64,000 nucleotides of DNA from Bacillus wiedmannii. GTDB lineage: Bacteria; Bacillota; Bacilli; Bacillales; Bacillaceae_G. The position numbers and the translations under genes were made by a program. Shown here in pieces: positions 54,485 through 64,000 of the stretch. The notes under the pieces were generated by a model that was not told where the DNA came from, ran no database searches, and saw nothing but the letters and a program-made list of their open reading frames with translations. Location: assembly GCF_001583695.1 (NCBI RefSeq), contig NZ_LOBC01000017.1, positions 248,001 through 312,000 on the forward strand, read 5' to 3'. The first letter of the stretch is position 1. Each line of letters starts with the position of its first letter.

Positions 54485-55597
54485 ATGACAGATCAAGAAT
54501 ATATGAGGATTGCCCTGCAGTTAGCAGAAGGGACATCTGGACAAACAAGTCCAAATCCTATGGTTGGTGCTGTTGTTGTAAAAGAAGGAAACATCGTCGG
54601 TATTGGTGCTCATTTACGTGCTGGTGAAGAACACGCAGAAGTTCACGCGCTTCATATGGCTGGTGAAAAAGCAAAAGGAGCCACCGTTTATGTAACACTT
54701 GAACCGTGTAGCCATTTTGGAAAAACACCACCTTGCTGTGAATTGCTCATCAAAAAAGGAGTCAAACGGGTTGTAATTGCTACTCTTGATTGCAATCCTC
54801 TCGTTTCTGGTACTGGAAAAAGGAGATTAGAAGAAGCTGGCATCGAGGTAGCTACCGGTGTTCTTGAAACAGAAGCCACCTTATTAAATCGTTTCTTTTT
54901 TCACTACATGAAAACGAAGCGTCCATTTGTAACAATAAAAACAGCGATGAGCTTAGATGGAAAAACAGCAACTGTCACGGGTGAAAGTAAGTGGATTACA
55001 GGTGAAGAAGCACGAGCTGATGTTCACCAATATCGTCATACACATGATGCGATTCTCGTTGGAGTGAATACAGTTATAGCTGATAATCCGCATTTAACGA
55101 CAAGAATTCCTAACGGGGGTAAAAATCCTATTCGTGTTATTTTAGATACCCATTTACGAACGCCACCATCTTCTCATGTCATAACAGATGGTTTAGCACC
55201 GACATGGATTATTGTCGGTAAGGATGTAAATAAAGAGAAAATAGCTTCTTATGAATCTGAAAATATAGCTATATTCCAAATGAAAACAAAACATATAGAA
55301 ATCAAGGACCTCCTTTTCTTTCTTGGAGAGAAGCAAATTCTTTCTCTATTCGTTGAAGGTGGTCAAACAGTTCACGCAAGCTTCTTACAAACAAAGCATC
55401 TCAATGAAATTGTAACTTATATAAGCCCCAAATTAATTGGCGGGAAAGATGCCCCTACTTTATTTGGGGGAAATGGTTTCGCAGCATTACATGATGCACT
55501 TTCCTTGGAAATTCAAGAGATGAAACAAGTTGGTGATGATATAAAAATCGTTGCGAATGCCCGAAGTGAGGTGACGGAATGTTTACAGGAATTGTAG
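54485..55597 (+). CDS. ribD: Riboflavin biosynthesis deaminase/reductase RibD
   Basis: A bifunctional 370-residue enzyme. The N-terminal deaminase has the zinc motifs HAEVHAL and LEPCSHFGKTPPCCELL. The C-terminal reductase has RPFVTIKTAMSLDGKTAT and SLFVEGGQTVHASFL. It converts the GTP-derived pyrimidine to 5-amino-6-ribitylamino-uracil phosphate. ATG at 54485 follows GGAGAGGTG. It overlaps ribE by 19 nt. Confidence 0.97.
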   Translation: MTDQEYMRIALQLAEGTSGQTSPNPMVGAVVVKEGNIVGIGAHLRAGEEHAEVHALHMAGEKAKGATVYVTLEPCSHFGKTPPCCELLIKKGVKRVVIATLDCNPLVSGTGKRRLEEAGIEVATGVLETEATLLNRFFFHYMKTKRPFVTIKTAMSLDGKTATVTGESKWITGEEARADVHQYRHTHDAILVGVNTVIADNPHLTTRIPNGGKNPIRVILDTHLRTPPSSHVITDGLAPTWIIVGKDVNKEKIASYESENIAIFQMKTKHIEIKDLLFFLGEKQILSLFVEGGQTVHASFLQTKHLNEIVTYISPKLIGGKDAPTLFGGNGFAALHDALSLEIQEMKQVGDDIKIVANARSEVTECLQEL

Positions 55598-56223
55598 AAG
55601 AATTAGGAACGATTGCAAACATGCATCAAAGCGGAGAAGCGATGAAGTTAACGATCCATGCAAATAATATTTTATCAGATGTTCACTTAGGTGATAGTAT
55701 CGCGGTTAACGGTATTTGCTTAACTGTAACGAGTTTCACAACAACTTCATTCACAGTGGACGCAATGCCTGAAACGATGCAATCAACATCACTTCGCATG
55801 CTTAAACAACACTCTAAAGTAAATTTAGAGCGGGCGATAGCTGCAAACGGACGATTCGGTGGACATTTCGTTTCAGGACATATTGATGGCATCGGAACGA
55901 TATTAAACAAAAAACAACACTATAATGCCGTCTATTACAAAATAGCTATTGCTGATGAATTGCTGCGCTATTGTTTGCATAAAGGATCCGTTGCTGTTGA
56001 TGGAACGAGTTTAACAATATTTGATATAGACAAATCTTCCATCACAATCTCACTCATCCCACACACAGTAAACGAATCTGTTATCGGAGCAAAGAATGCC
56101 GGTGACATCGTAAACATTGAGTGTGACATGATCGGTAAATATATCGAACGCTTTATTTCTAAACCTGTAAAACGAACAGGTTCAATGAGCGAAAGCTTTT
56201 TACAAGAAAACGGATTTCTATAA
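55579..56223 (+). CDS. ribE: Riboflavin synthase alpha chain
   Basis: A 214-residue enzyme with two lumazine-binding repeats: MFTGIVEELG..DSIAVNGICLTVTSF..NLERAIAANGRFGGHFVSGHIDG, and a second with GSVAVDGTSLTIFDID..NIECDMIGKYIERF. It dismutates 6,7-dimethyl-8-ribityllumazine to riboflavin. Confidence 0.97.
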   Translation: MFTGIVEELGTIANMHQSGEAMKLTIHANNILSDVHLGDSIAVNGICLTVTSFTTTSFTVDAMPETMQSTSLRMLKQHSKVNLERAIAANGRFGGHFVSGHIDGIGTILNKKQHYNAVYYKIAIADELLRYCLHKGSVAVDGTSLTIFDIDKSSITISLIPHTVNESVIGAKNAGDIVNIECDMIGKYIERFISKPVKRTGSMSESFLQENGFL

Positions 56224-56235
56224 GGGGGAAGCATT

Positions 56236-57429
56236 ATGTTTCATCGTATTGAAGAAGCTCTAGAAGATTTAAAACAAGGAAAAGTCGTTATCGTATGCGA
56301 TGATGAAAACCGTGAAAATGAAGGCGACTTTATCGCTTTAGCAGAGTATATTACGCCAGAAACGATTAACTTTATGATTACACATGGGCGTGGTCTCGTT
56401 TGTGTACCGATTACGGAAGAATACGCAGAACGTCTACAATTAGAACCAATGGTAGCTCATAATACAGATTCGCATCATACTGCATTTACAGTGAGTATTG
56501 ATCATGTTTCTACAACAACAGGGATTAGCGCTCACGAACGGGCAACTACGATACAAGAATTATTAAACCCTGCATCAAAAGGTGCTGATTTCAATCGTCC
56601 TGGACATATCTTTCCATTAATTGCGAAAGAAGGCGGTGTCTTGCGCCGTGCTGGTCATACAGAAGCTGCCGTCGATTTAGCACAGCTTTGCGGAGCAGAA
56701 CCAGCTGGAGTCATTTGTGAGATTATCAATGAGGACGGTACGATGGCTCGCGTACCTGATTTACTACAGTGCGCAAAACAATTTGATATAAAAATGATTA
56801 CAATAGAAGATTTAATTGCTTATCGCCGCCACCATGAAACACTAGTGACGCGAGAAGTGGAAATTACATTACCTACAGATTTCGGTACTTTCCATGCAAT
56901 TGGCTATTCTAATTCATTAGATACGAAAGAGCATATCGCACTCGTAAAAGGTGATATTTCAACAGGAGAGCCTGTACTTGTACGCGTTCATTCAGAGTGC
57001 TTAACAGGAGATGTATTTGGCTCATGCCGCTGTGATTGCGGACCACAACTCCATGCTGCACTTGCTCAAATTGAACGTGAAGGAAAAGGCGTTCTTCTTT
57101 ATATGAGACAAGAAGGACGAGGCATCGGCCTTCTTAATAAGCTTCGCGCTTATAAGTTACAAGAAGAAGGATTCGATACGGTAGAAGCAAACGAAAAACT
57201 TGGATTCCCAGCTGATTTGCGTGATTACGGTATTGGCGCTCAAATTTTAAAAGATTTAGGTTTACAACAGTTACGATTATTAACGAATAACCCGCGAAAA
57301 ATTGCTGGCTTACAAGGTTACGATTTAGAAGTAATCGAGCGTGTTCCATTGCAAATGCCAACAAAAGAAGAGAATAAAACGTATTTACAAACGAAAGTAA
57401 ACAAATTAGGACATTTACTAAACTTATAA
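56236..57429 (+). CDS. ribBA: 3,4-dihydroxy-2-butanone 4-phosphate synthase / GTP cyclohydrolase II
   Basis: A 397-residue fused enzyme. The RibB domain (about 1-200) has [41 protein letters not shown] and [13 protein letters not shown]. The RibA domain (about 205-397) has zinc Cys in [36 protein letters not shown] and [12 protein letters not shown]. It makes both branch precursors of riboflavin. Confidence 0.97.
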   Translation: MFHRIEEALEDLKQGKVVIVCDDENRENEGDFIALAEYITPETINFMITHGRGLVCVPITEEYAERLQLEPMVAHNTDSHHTAFTVSIDHVSTTTGISAHERATTIQELLNPASKGADFNRPGHIFPLIAKEGGVLRRAGHTEAAVDLAQLCGAEPAGVICEIINEDGTMARVPDLLQCAKQFDIKMITIEDLIAYRRHHETLVTREVEITLPTDFGTFHAIGYSNSLDTKEHIALVKGDISTGEPVLVRVHSECLTGDVFGSCRCDCGPQLHAALAQIEREGKGVLLYMRQEGRGIGLLNKLRAYKLQEEGFDTVEANEKLGFPADLRDYGIGAQILKDLGLQQLRLLTNNPRKIAGLQGYDLEVIERVPLQMPTKEENKTYLQTKVNKLGHLLNL

Positions 57430-57447
57430 TAAAAGGAGAGATTCATT

Positions 57448-57909
57448 ATGGTATTCGAAGGTCATTTAGTTGGTACAGGATTAAAAGTTGGGGTTGTTGT
57501 TGGACGTTTTAATGAATTTATTACAAGTAAGTTACTCGGCGGAGCTTTAGATGGATTAAAGCGTCACGGTGTAGAAGAAACTGATATCGATGTTGCTTGG
57601 GTTCCTGGCGCATTTGAAATTCCTTTAATCGCTAAAAAGATGGCTAATAGCGGGAAGTATGATGCTGTTATTACGTTAGGTACTGTAATTCGTGGTGCTA
57701 CAACACATTACGATTACGTTTGTAATGAAGTAGCAAAAGGAGTTGCATCTTTATCACTACAAACAGACATCCCAGTTATTTTCGGTGTATTAACGACTGA
57801 AACGATCGAGCAGGCGATTGAACGCGCGGGCACGAAAGCTGGTAATAAAGGCTATGAATCCGCCGTTGCTGCGATTGAAATGGCTCATTTATCAAAACAA
57901 TGGGCATAA
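57448..57909 (+). CDS. ribH: 6,7-dimethyl-8-ribityllumazine synthase
   Basis: A 153-residue enzyme assembling 60-mer shells around riboflavin synthase in Bacillus. Motifs are [50 protein letters not shown] and [24 protein letters not shown]. Last gene of the operon. Confidence 0.97.
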   Translation: MVFEGHLVGTGLKVGVVVGRFNEFITSKLLGGALDGLKRHGVEETDIDVAWVPGAFEIPLIAKKMANSGKYDAVITLGTVIRGATTHYDYVCNEVAKGVASLSLQTDIPVIFGVLTTETIEQAIERAGTKAGNKGYESAVAAIEMAHLSKQWA

Positions 57910-57914
57910 AAAAT

Positions 57915-57940
57915 AAAAAAGAGGCTGCGGCCTCTTTTTT
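57915..57940. terminator. Bidirectional terminator after ribH
   Basis: AAAAAAGAGGC and GCCTCTTTTTT with a TGCG loop. Confidence 0.93.
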
Positions 57941-58259
57941 ATTTTTTTACTTTTTTCCGTACATCTTTTATTAATTCATCCATTGTTTTTCCTTCTGTTT
58001 GTATACGAAGCGTTTGTGCTGTTCTCCATACATTCTCTCTTTTCTTCGCCTCTTCTATAATAGTAATTTCTTTTCGCACTTCCTTTAAGTCTTTTCCTTC
58101 TGTTTTCAATCCAAAATGTTCAGCTTTCGTTCGAAAATGTTGTTCAATTCGTTGTTGCATCTCTTTTTGTTCAGGATTTTCGGCGGCCTTAACTGGATCA
58201 GCACTTATTGCTTTTAGTAAAATTAGACAAGTCATAATCGCTAATATATATTTGTGCAT
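57939..58259 (-). CDS. Small secreted protein with two internal helical repeats
   Basis: A 106-residue exported protein (signal MHKYILAIMTCLILLKAISA). The mature part has two related units: RTKAEHFGLKTEGKDLKEVR and WRTAQTLRIQTEGKTMDELI, followed by basic tails. The pattern [FL]-x2-TEGK-x3-L/E resembles DUF2680/YckD-type repeats, but I cannot confirm the family. Function unknown; convergent with ribH. Confidence 0.65.
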   Translation of the reverse strand: MHKYILAIMTCLILLKAISADPVKAAENPEQKEMQQRIEQHFRTKAEHFGLKTEGKDLKEVRKEITIIEEAKKRENVWRTAQTLRIQTEGKTMDELIKDVRKKVKK

Positions 58260-58401
58260 GTAAAATCCTCCAACCCAATATAAATTACATATTTACTATG
58301 TACAATTGGGGCTTGGAAAATTCGTCCACCAAAATTCTTTTTTTTGCTCAAAAACCAATAGTATCAAGCTTTCACAACTATTTATTACATTTTATTTACA
58401 A

Positions 58402-58433
58402 AAAAAGCAAACTCTTTTACAAGTTTGCTTTTT
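58402..58433 (-). terminator. Terminator of the biotin operon
   Basis: AAAAAGCAAACT and AGTTTGCTTTTT, a 12-bp perfect stem 8 nt after the bioB stop, with a T run on the minus strand. Confidence 0.92.
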
Positions 58434-58440
58434 ATCTATC

Positions 58441-59439
58441 TTATAATGCACATTCTTCAATCTCAAACCCTAAATCTTCAATCATACCCCAGTCTGCAGT
58501 CGGTTCTTGTCCAGCTGTCGTTAAATAATCTCCAACAAAAATAGAGTTTGCTGCAAATAAACCGATTGGCTGTACAGAACGTAAATTGATTTCACGTCCC
58601 CCTGAAATGCGAATTTCTTTCGTTGGGTTTACAAAACGCATCATCGCCAGCACTTTTAAACATTCTACCGGCGTTAATTCTTTTTGTCCTTCAAGCGGCG
58701 TACCCTTTACAGCAACAAGGAAATTACATGGAATTGAATCTGCATCTATACGTTGTAATTCAAATGCAATTTCAGCACGTTCTTCTATTGTCTCCCCCAT
58801 TCCAAAAATTGCCCCAGAGCATGGTGAAATGCCCGCTTGTTTTGCTTTTTGAACTGTATCAACACGATCGTCATACGTATGAGTGGAGCAAATGCTTTCG
58901 TAATTATTTGCATGTGTATTTAAGTTGTGGTTATAACGATGTACACCCGCGTCTGCTAAACGTCCTGCTTGATCTTCGTTTAAGAAACCTAAACAACAAC
59001 AAATCTTTAAATCTGTCGTTTCACGAATCTCCTTAACTGCTCCAATTACGTGATTCACCTCTTTATCCGTCGGACGACGACCAGATGCCACAATACAATA
59101 TGTACCTGCTTTACGGCGAATTGCTTCGTGTGCTCCTTCTACAATCTTTTCCTGCGTTAGCCATGCATATTTATCAATCGGCGCCTCTGAAATAATAGAC
59201 TGTGAACAATATCCGCAATCTTCAGGACATAATCCAGATTTCGTATTAATAATCATATTCAATTTTACTTTCTTACCAAAGTGATGATGGCGAATGATGT
59301 AAGCTGCATTCATAATTTCTAACACTTCTGTATCATCAGCTTCTAATATCGCAATCGCATCCTCTTTCGTAATCATTTTCTCTTCTACTACGTCATGTGC
59401 AAGTTTTTTCCAATCCCTTTTTGTTTGTACTTGTTTCAT
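58441..59439 (-). CDS. bioB: Biotin synthase
   Basis: A 332-residue radical SAM enzyme inserting sulfur into dethiobiotin. The 4Fe-4S motif is SGLCPEDCGYCSQS (CxxxCxxC); further conserved parts are CIVASGRRPTD, YNHNLNTHANNYESI and GGREINLRSVQP. Last gene of the operon, 1 nt after bioC. Confidence 0.97.
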   Translation of the reverse strand: MKQVQTKRDWKKLAHDVVEEKMITKEDAIAILEADDTEVLEIMNAAYIIRHHHFGKKVKLNMIINTKSGLCPEDCGYCSQSIISEAPIDKYAWLTQEKIVEGAHEAIRRKAGTYCIVASGRRPTDKEVNHVIGAVKEIRETTDLKICCCLGFLNEDQAGRLADAGVHRYNHNLNTHANNYESICSTHTYDDRVDTVQKAKQAGISPCSGAIFGMGETIEERAEIAFELQRIDADSIPCNFLVAVKGTPLEGQKELTPVECLKVLAMMRFVNPTKEIRISGGREINLRSVQPIGLFAANSIFVGDYLTTAGQEPTADWGMIEDLGFEIEECAL

Positions 59440-59440
59440 T

Positions 59441-60250
59441 TCATCTCTTCCCCTCTTTTGTTATATGCATAAATAAAGCATGATACGTCGCCATTATCCC
59501 TTCATTTTCCGTGAAGTCTCTTTCGTATATGCGAAGCATCGCACGAAAGAGTGAGGGACTTTGACAATATGATTCTTCATTACTATTGGTCGCTCCTACT
59601 TTTCGAATAGAGTGTAGAAACTCCCTAACTTCTGTAAATCTCTCTATGTAACATGTTTCAGAAACATGCACATCCCCTGTTTCTATTTCACACATATGGC
59701 GCAACTGATTTTTCGAATAAAAACGTTGCCCAATCGATGTTTCATTTTGTATATTTTTTTCTTCTTTCGCCCGCTGGAACGAAGCATGCAATTCTTGAAA
59801 TGTTTCATGTCCAAACGTTGAAAAGAGTAATATCCCATCTATAGACAAATGATGAAATAAATTTCTTATCACTTGTTTTAAATCATTTAGCCATTGAAAT
59901 GTGGCATTTGAAATAATGACATCATATGTTTCTTCTAGTCGTAATCTTTCGATATCCTCACAGTAAAACGTTACATTTTTCACATTTTGTCTAGTTTTCG
60001 CAACTGCAATCATACTTTCAGCAAAATCAATGGCTGTAATATGTGCTTTCGGAAATAAGTTTGATAATTGCTCTGTAACATATCCTGTCCCGCATCCAAG
60101 TTCTAAAATACGTATCGATGAATTTGCACTATATCGCCGATTCAATGTAGAAAGTAATGAATGTGCCATCTTTTTTTGTACATTTGCATATTGATCGTAG
60201 GATACAGCTGCCGCGTTAAACCGTTTTTGTAGTAACGTTTTGTTGATCAT
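59441..60250 (-). CDS. bioC: Malonyl-ACP O-methyltransferase BioC
   Basis: A 269-residue SAM methyltransferase that disguises malonyl-ACP so fatty-acid synthesis can build the pimeloyl chain. Motif I is ILELGCGTGYVTEQL, and [19 protein letters not shown] is the BioC N-terminal box. It overlaps bioH by 35 nt. Confidence 0.93.
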   Translation of the reverse strand: MINKTLLQKRFNAAAVSYDQYANVQKKMAHSLLSTLNRRYSANSSIRILELGCGTGYVTEQLSNLFPKAHITAIDFAESMIAVAKTRQNVKNVTFYCEDIERLRLEETYDVIISNATFQWLNDLKQVIRNLFHHLSIDGILLFSTFGHETFQELHASFQRAKEEKNIQNETSIGQRFYSKNQLRHMCEIETGDVHVSETCYIERFTEVREFLHSIRKVGATNSNEESYCQSPSLFRAMLRIYERDFTENEGIMATYHALFMHITKEGKR

Positions 60251-60956
60251 GTCGTATCCCCTCTACAAATTGAATTATCTCATTTCCGCAATATTCGAAA
60301 TTCGTTACACATAATGCGTGTCCAGCCTCACTTACTATCTTGAGCGTGGCAGTCTCATTCTCAGACATACTACGTGCTGCAGACAATGGACAAATTACAT
60401 CCTGCTCTCCGTGAATAAGTAGTATAGGGACTTTAATTTCTTTCAGTTCTTCTCTCATATCTGCTTCTATTAAATACTCCAAACCTAATTGCAAAGACTG
60501 AATAGAATCACCTTTAAAGCGTCTTATCATATCTTCAAACCTTGTATTCTCTTTCAGCTCATCTTTTGTAAACATATTTTCATAAAACCGCTTGAGCGTA
60601 TCTTCTTTCTTTCTCGCTACATTCTTTTTCAGCCGTTCTACATGCAAAGCATTCCATCCACTCGTATAATCGCTCGTATTTGTAAATTTGGCAGTACCAC
60701 CAATTAGTACGATACCTTTTGCCTTAACCTTTTTATGAGCTTGAACTGCTGCTAACGCTCCTAGTGACCATCCAACTAAAATTACATTTTCATCTTTTGC
60801 TACATCTATTATTCGCCCCGCAAATTCACTTTGTTCTTTCACATTACGCCAATTGATACATTGAACAGAATATCCTTTAAAATACGGCAGAACTAAAGTC
60901 CAAACACCTTCTTCCATTCCCCACCCAGGAATAAAAATAATCTTTAGCTCTTTCAT
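60216..60956 (-). CDS. bioH: Pimeloyl-ACP methyl ester esterase BioH
   Basis: A 246-residue alpha/beta hydrolase that removes the methyl ester at the end of pimelate synthesis. Motifs are [12 protein letters not shown], nucleophile elbow [14 protein letters not shown], acid in [12 protein letters not shown] and His in [11 protein letters not shown]. Its place between bioF and bioC supports the name. Confidence 0.9.
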   Translation of the reverse strand: MKELKIIFIPGWGMEEGVWTLVLPYFKGYSVQCINWRNVKEQSEFAGRIIDVAKDENVILVGWSLGALAAVQAHKKVKAKGIVLIGGTAKFTNTSDYTSGWNALHVERLKKNVARKKEDTLKRFYENMFTKDELKENTRFEDMIRRFKGDSIQSLQLGLEYLIEADMREELKEIKVPILLIHGEQDVICPLSAARSMSENETATLKIVSEAGHALCVTNFEYCGNEIIQFVEGIRHDQQNVTTKTV

Positions 60957-62140
60957 ACGAAAAACCCCTCTTCTTTACCAATGCGTATAATATGCTGAAT
61001 AGCCCATTTCAAATCAGCTATTGTATGTTGGGACGTAACCGCAAAACGGACCCGTGAACTATTAACTGGAACCGTTGGTGGACGAATTGCAATTGCTGCA
61101 ATACCTACCTCTTGCAACCTTTTACTAAACCGTAAAGCTGTTTCATTTGAACCGACTACAATCGGTACAATATGAGTTGAGCTATTCCCAATATCAAAAC
61201 CAGCTTCTTGCAAATGTGTCCTAAAATATGCTCCATTCTCTATAAGTCTCTCTCTTCTTTCATTATCTTCTCTCACAATTTCAATTGCTTTTTGTACCGC
61301 CCCTAACATTCCTGGTGGTAAAGCAGTAGTAAAAATAAAGCTTCTCATCATATTTTGTAAATACTCTATATACATTGCATCACCTGTCAAATACGCACCA
61401 TAACACCCTAAAGCCTTGCTAAATGTCCCCATATGTATATCAATATTTTGAGCAATATTTTTTTCTATATGGGACAATCCTGCTCCATCAATTCCATATA
61501 TCCCACTCGCATGTGCTTCATCAACTATAATCATTGCTCCATATTTCTCTTTCATTTGCACTAAATCTCTTAAATATGCAGTATCACCGTCCATACTAAA
61601 AACAGTATCTGTTACGATTAATTTCTTCTTTTTTGGCGGTGCTACTTGCAACAGCTTCTCTAAATGCTCTAAATCATTATGACGATACCTTTTATGCTCT
61701 GCTCCGCTTAATATAATTCCATCAACGATGCTTGCGTGATTTAATTTGTCACTAAACACAATGTCGTGACGACAGGCTAATGAAGAAATCACTCCAATAT
61801 TTGCGGTATATCCGCTATTTACAACTAAGGCTTTTTCAGTGCCTTTCCAATCGCATATACTTCTCTCAACCTCTTCATACAGTGAATAATTTCCTACAAC
61901 GAGCCTTGATGCCGTCGCCCCAGTTCCATATTTTCTTGTGCATGCAATAGCAGCTTCTTTTAACCTCTCATCTCCAGCTAACCCTAAATAATTATTTGAC
62001 GCTAAATTTAACATCCTTTTTTCATCTCGAATAAGCCATGTCTCTTCTGCTTGTTCTGTTACATGCAAATTGCGATACTGCCCTTGCTCATTTAATTGTT
62101 GCAATTTAGATTGAAGATGTGTGCGCCACGTTTGATTCAT
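60953..62140 (-). CDS. bioF: 8-amino-7-oxononanoate synthase
   Basis: A 395-residue PLP enzyme condensing pimeloyl-ACP with alanine. Signatures are [47 protein letters not shown] and the PLP lysine in [15 protein letters not shown]. It overlaps bioH by 4 nt and bioD by 35 nt. Confidence 0.96.
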   Translation of the reverse strand: MNQTWRTHLQSKLQQLNEQGQYRNLHVTEQAEETWLIRDEKRMLNLASNNYLGLAGDERLKEAAIACTRKYGTGATASRLVVGNYSLYEEVERSICDWKGTEKALVVNSGYTANIGVISSLACRHDIVFSDKLNHASIVDGIILSGAEHKRYRHNDLEHLEKLLQVAPPKKKKLIVTDTVFSMDGDTAYLRDLVQMKEKYGAMIIVDEAHASGIYGIDGAGLSHIEKNIAQNIDIHMGTFSKALGCYGAYLTGDAMYIEYLQNMMRSFIFTTALPPGMLGAVQKAIEIVREDNERRERLIENGAYFRTHLQEAGFDIGNSSTHIVPIVVGSNETALRFSKRLQEVGIAAIAIRPPTVPVNSSRVRFAVTSQHTIADLKWAIQHIIRIGKEEGFFV

Positions 62141-62834
62141 TTCGGATAAACTCCTCTAATTTTGAAATCATTATATACTCTTTTGCAGATTCCAAGACTT
62201 CTTCTTTTGTAAACGCACCTTCAAAGAATGGTAATAAACCTAAAACCGGTACCCCACTTAGCTCTTCAATCATTTCTTTATTTTCTTGTACTCTTTCCAT
62301 TTCACATTCTTTGCAGCCTGATAAAATTATACCTGCTACTGTTAAGCCCTGTGCCTTTGCATAAGCAATCGTTAAAACTGTATGATTTACTGTTCCTAAT
62401 GTAGGGCGTGCGACTATAATAAGAGGAAGCTGTAATTCCTTTGCGAAATCAATTACTAAAGCGTCTTCTGTATATGGAACAGCCAGTCCACCTGCTCCTT
62501 CTACAAATAGGCTATTAAACTCTTTCAATAGTTCATTATAATGATCAGTAATGTCTTTTAAATGTACTACTCTTCCAGCTCTTTTCATGGCAAGTCTCGG
62601 AGCAAGAGGCTCTTCAATAGAATAAGGACAAATTTCATTTTCTTTTGTTGGTACACCTGATAATGCTTTTAACCTTGCTGCATCTCCCTCTGGATTTGAT
62701 GCAACATGTCCACTTTGCAACGGTTTATATACCCCGATGTTATATCCCAATTCTCTAAATACACCTGCTAATGCACCGGCAACTACAGTTTTCCCCACTT
62801 CAGTATCCGTTGCTGTTACAAAAAAACCGTTCAT
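62106..62834 (-). CDS. bioD: Dethiobiotin synthetase
   Basis: A 242-residue ATP-dependent enzyme that closes the ureido ring. The P-loop is [20 protein letters not shown]; also [14 protein letters not shown] and [15 protein letters not shown]. Its ATG shares one base with the bioA stop. Confidence 0.96.
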   Translation of the reverse strand: MNGFFVTATDTEVGKTVVAGALAGVFRELGYNIGVYKPLQSGHVASNPEGDAARLKALSGVPTKENEICPYSIEEPLAPRLAMKRAGRVVHLKDITDHYNELLKEFNSLFVEGAGGLAVPYTEDALVIDFAKELQLPLIIVARPTLGTVNHTVLTIAYAKAQGLTVAGIILSGCKECEMERVQENKEMIEELSGVPVLGLLPFFEGAFTKEEVLESAKEYIMISKLEEFIRNESNVAHTSSI

Positions 62835-64000
62835 TATTCTCCCTCCGTAACATCCGAGATTGCTTTATACAAAATATGTAACATATCATCAATCTCATCA
62901 ATTGTAGAAGCAAGAGGAGGCATAAATACAATTGTATTGCCGAGTGGCCGTAAAATCATGCCCAGCTCTCTTGAGCGTTTACACACTTGAACACCGACTC
63001 TCTCTGTCCATTCAAACGCTTCTTTCGTTTCCTTATTCTTCACAAGTTCAATTCCAACCATTAACCCGCACTGACGAATATCCCCTACATGTTTATATGC
63101 AAAGAGCGATTCTAATTGCGTCGCCACATATTCTGTCTTACGTGCTACTTCTTCTATTAAATTTGTTTTTTCGTATAGTTCTAGATTCGCAATTGCTACC
63201 GCACACCCTAACGGGTTCCCTGTATAACTATGACCATGGAAAAATGTTTTTTGTTCTTCATATCCTCCTAAAAAGGCATTATAAATTTCATCTGTCGTTA
63301 CGGTGATTGCAATTGGTAAATATCCACCTGTTAAACCTTTTCCGGCGGTTAAAATGTCCGGCGTTACATTTTCATGTTCACATGCAAACATTTTCCCGGT
63401 ACGCCCAAATCCAGTCGCTACCTCATCTGTAATAAATAAAACATTATATTTTGTACATAAATTACGTAGTCCTCTTAAGTATCCTTTTGGCATTGTAATC
63501 ATACCACCAGCACCTTGCATTAAAGGTTCTACAATAATTGCTGCAATTTCTTCATGTTTATCTTTCAGCAGCTCTTCCATTTCTTCTAAATGTTTTTTTA
63601 CAATTTCCTCCTTATTATTTCCGTAAGGAGAACGATATGTATATGGATAAGGCATTTTAATTGCCTCAAATAAAAGTGAACTATACACTTGGTGAAACAA
63701 GTCTATCGCTCCTACTGAAACAGCTCCAATTGTATCACCGTGATATGCTTCTTTTAATGTAACAAATCTTTGTTTCTTCGGTTTTCCTTTATGCTGCCAA
63801 TATTGAAAGGCCATCTTAATTGCAATTTCAACGGCGCTAGAACCAGAGTCTGAATAGAATACTTTCTTCAAACCTTCTGGCACAACTTCAATTATTTTTT
63901 CTGCTAATAAAATAGATGGAACGTTAGCAAGTCCTAGCATAGTAGAATGAGCAATTTTATTTAATTGCTCACGAATTGCTTCATCTAGTTCCGGTACTTG
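62834..64000 (-). CDS. bioA: Adenosylmethionine-8-amino-7-oxononanoate transaminase (partial)
   Basis: 388 residues lie in the window; about 70 N-terminal residues lie beyond the right edge. The frame stays open through position 64000 (upstream of the first internal ATG it reads ..[19 protein letters not shown]). Motifs are [58 protein letters not shown] and the PLP lysine in [15 protein letters not shown]. First gene of the operon; the BirA operator would be outside the window. Confidence 0.96.
   Translation of the reverse strand, partial: QVPELDEAIREQLNKIAHSTMLGLANVPSILLAEKIIEVVPEGLKKVFYSDSGSSAVEIAIKMAFQYWQHKGKPKKQRFVTLKEAYHGDTIGAVSVGAIDLFHQVYSSLLFEAIKMPYPYTYRSPYGNNKEEIVKKHLEEMEELLKDKHEEIAAIIVEPLMQGAGGMITMPKGYLRGLRNLCTKYNVLFITDEVATGFGRTGKMFACEHENVTPDILTAGKGLTGGYLPIAITVTTDEIYNAFLGGYEEQKTFFHGHSYTGNPLGCAVAIANLELYEKTNLIEEVARKTEYVATQLESLFAYKHVGDIRQCGLMVGIELVKNKETKEAFEWTERVGVQVCKRSRELGMILRPLGNTIVFMPPLASTIDEIDDMLHILYKAISDVTEGE

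Noticed and set aside
1..64000. CRISPR array, prophage, toxin or biosynthetic gene cluster
   Set aside because: No direct-repeat array, integrase other than XerD, phage structural gene, or cluster-type synthase was found; gene order is conserved backbone.

Overview
The window is AT-rich, low-GC Gram-positive chromosome. Gene content points to the Bacillus cereus group (cereus/anthracis/thuringiensis). It has full spoVA and spoIIA sporulation operons, exosporium/coat-type genes, a B. subtilis-like gene order (spoVA, sigF-spoIIAB-spoIIAA-dacF, drm-pupG, xerD-yqzK-fur-spoIIM, nudF-mciZ-yqkF-yqkE-yqkD-yqkC), and a 155-bp element that looks like the group-specific repeat bcr1. No rRNA, tRNA, prophage, insertion sequence or CRISPR array is visible. 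Species assignment is inference from the sequence alone.

Layout. 1-13 kb: end of an unknown membrane protein, a probable spore-surface protein with a sigma-K-like promoter, the glucose PTS (ptsI, ptsH, ptsG, and glcT with its RNA antiterminator target), a Cof-type phosphatase, the N-acetylglucosamine genes nagA-nagB-nagR with a candidate operator, a secreted metallo-beta-lactamase-fold protein, and scpB, scpA and a DUF309 gene (ypuF-like). 13-26 kb: ribT, ppiB, ypuA, a second Cof phosphatase, spoVA (AA, AB, AC, AD, AEb, AEa, AF) for dipicolinic acid transport, a two-gene NSS-family transporter (large subunit plus a 32-residue partner), and dacF-spoIIAA-spoIIAB-sigF for forespore commitment. 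26-38 kb: a YtrA-type repressor with an ABC exporter carrying two paralogous permeases, secreted and regulatory genes, an AzgA purine permease behind an unusual leader, corA, and the nucleoside-salvage operon drm-pupG-pdp.

38-53 kb: a double YtkA-domain lipoprotein, xerD, yqzK, fur, spoIIM, an acetyltransferase, nudF, mciZ, aldo-keto reductases, a secreted 5'-nucleotidase, a two-domain DNA-binding protein of unknown role beside a peptidase-like hydrolase, an antiporter-like permease, a lone LacI-type regulator, yqkD and yqkC. 53-64 kb: the bcr1-like element, a CDGSH iron-sulfur protein, the FMN-riboswitch-controlled ribD-ribE-ribBA-ribH operon, a small secreted repeat protein, and the biotin operon bioA-bioD-bioF-bioH-bioC-bioB, cut by the right edge inside bioA.

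Most of this is conserved chromosomal backbone, and I found no convincing new multi-gene system. The items most worth a second look are regulatory or small: a five-codon leader ORF and ACGA-loop hairpin before the purine permease; a very long FMN-riboswitch expression platform containing a 14-bp inverted repeat; the bcr1-like element abutting the CDGSH promoter; a 71-nt nagB/nagR coding overlap; a palindrome upstream of drm; a Fur box upstream of the fur promoter; and the uncharacterised HTH plus ribbon-helix-helix protein. Where an upstream in-frame codon would give a longer ORF, starts were chosen by Shine-Dalgarno spacing, so several genes begin at GTG or TTG.
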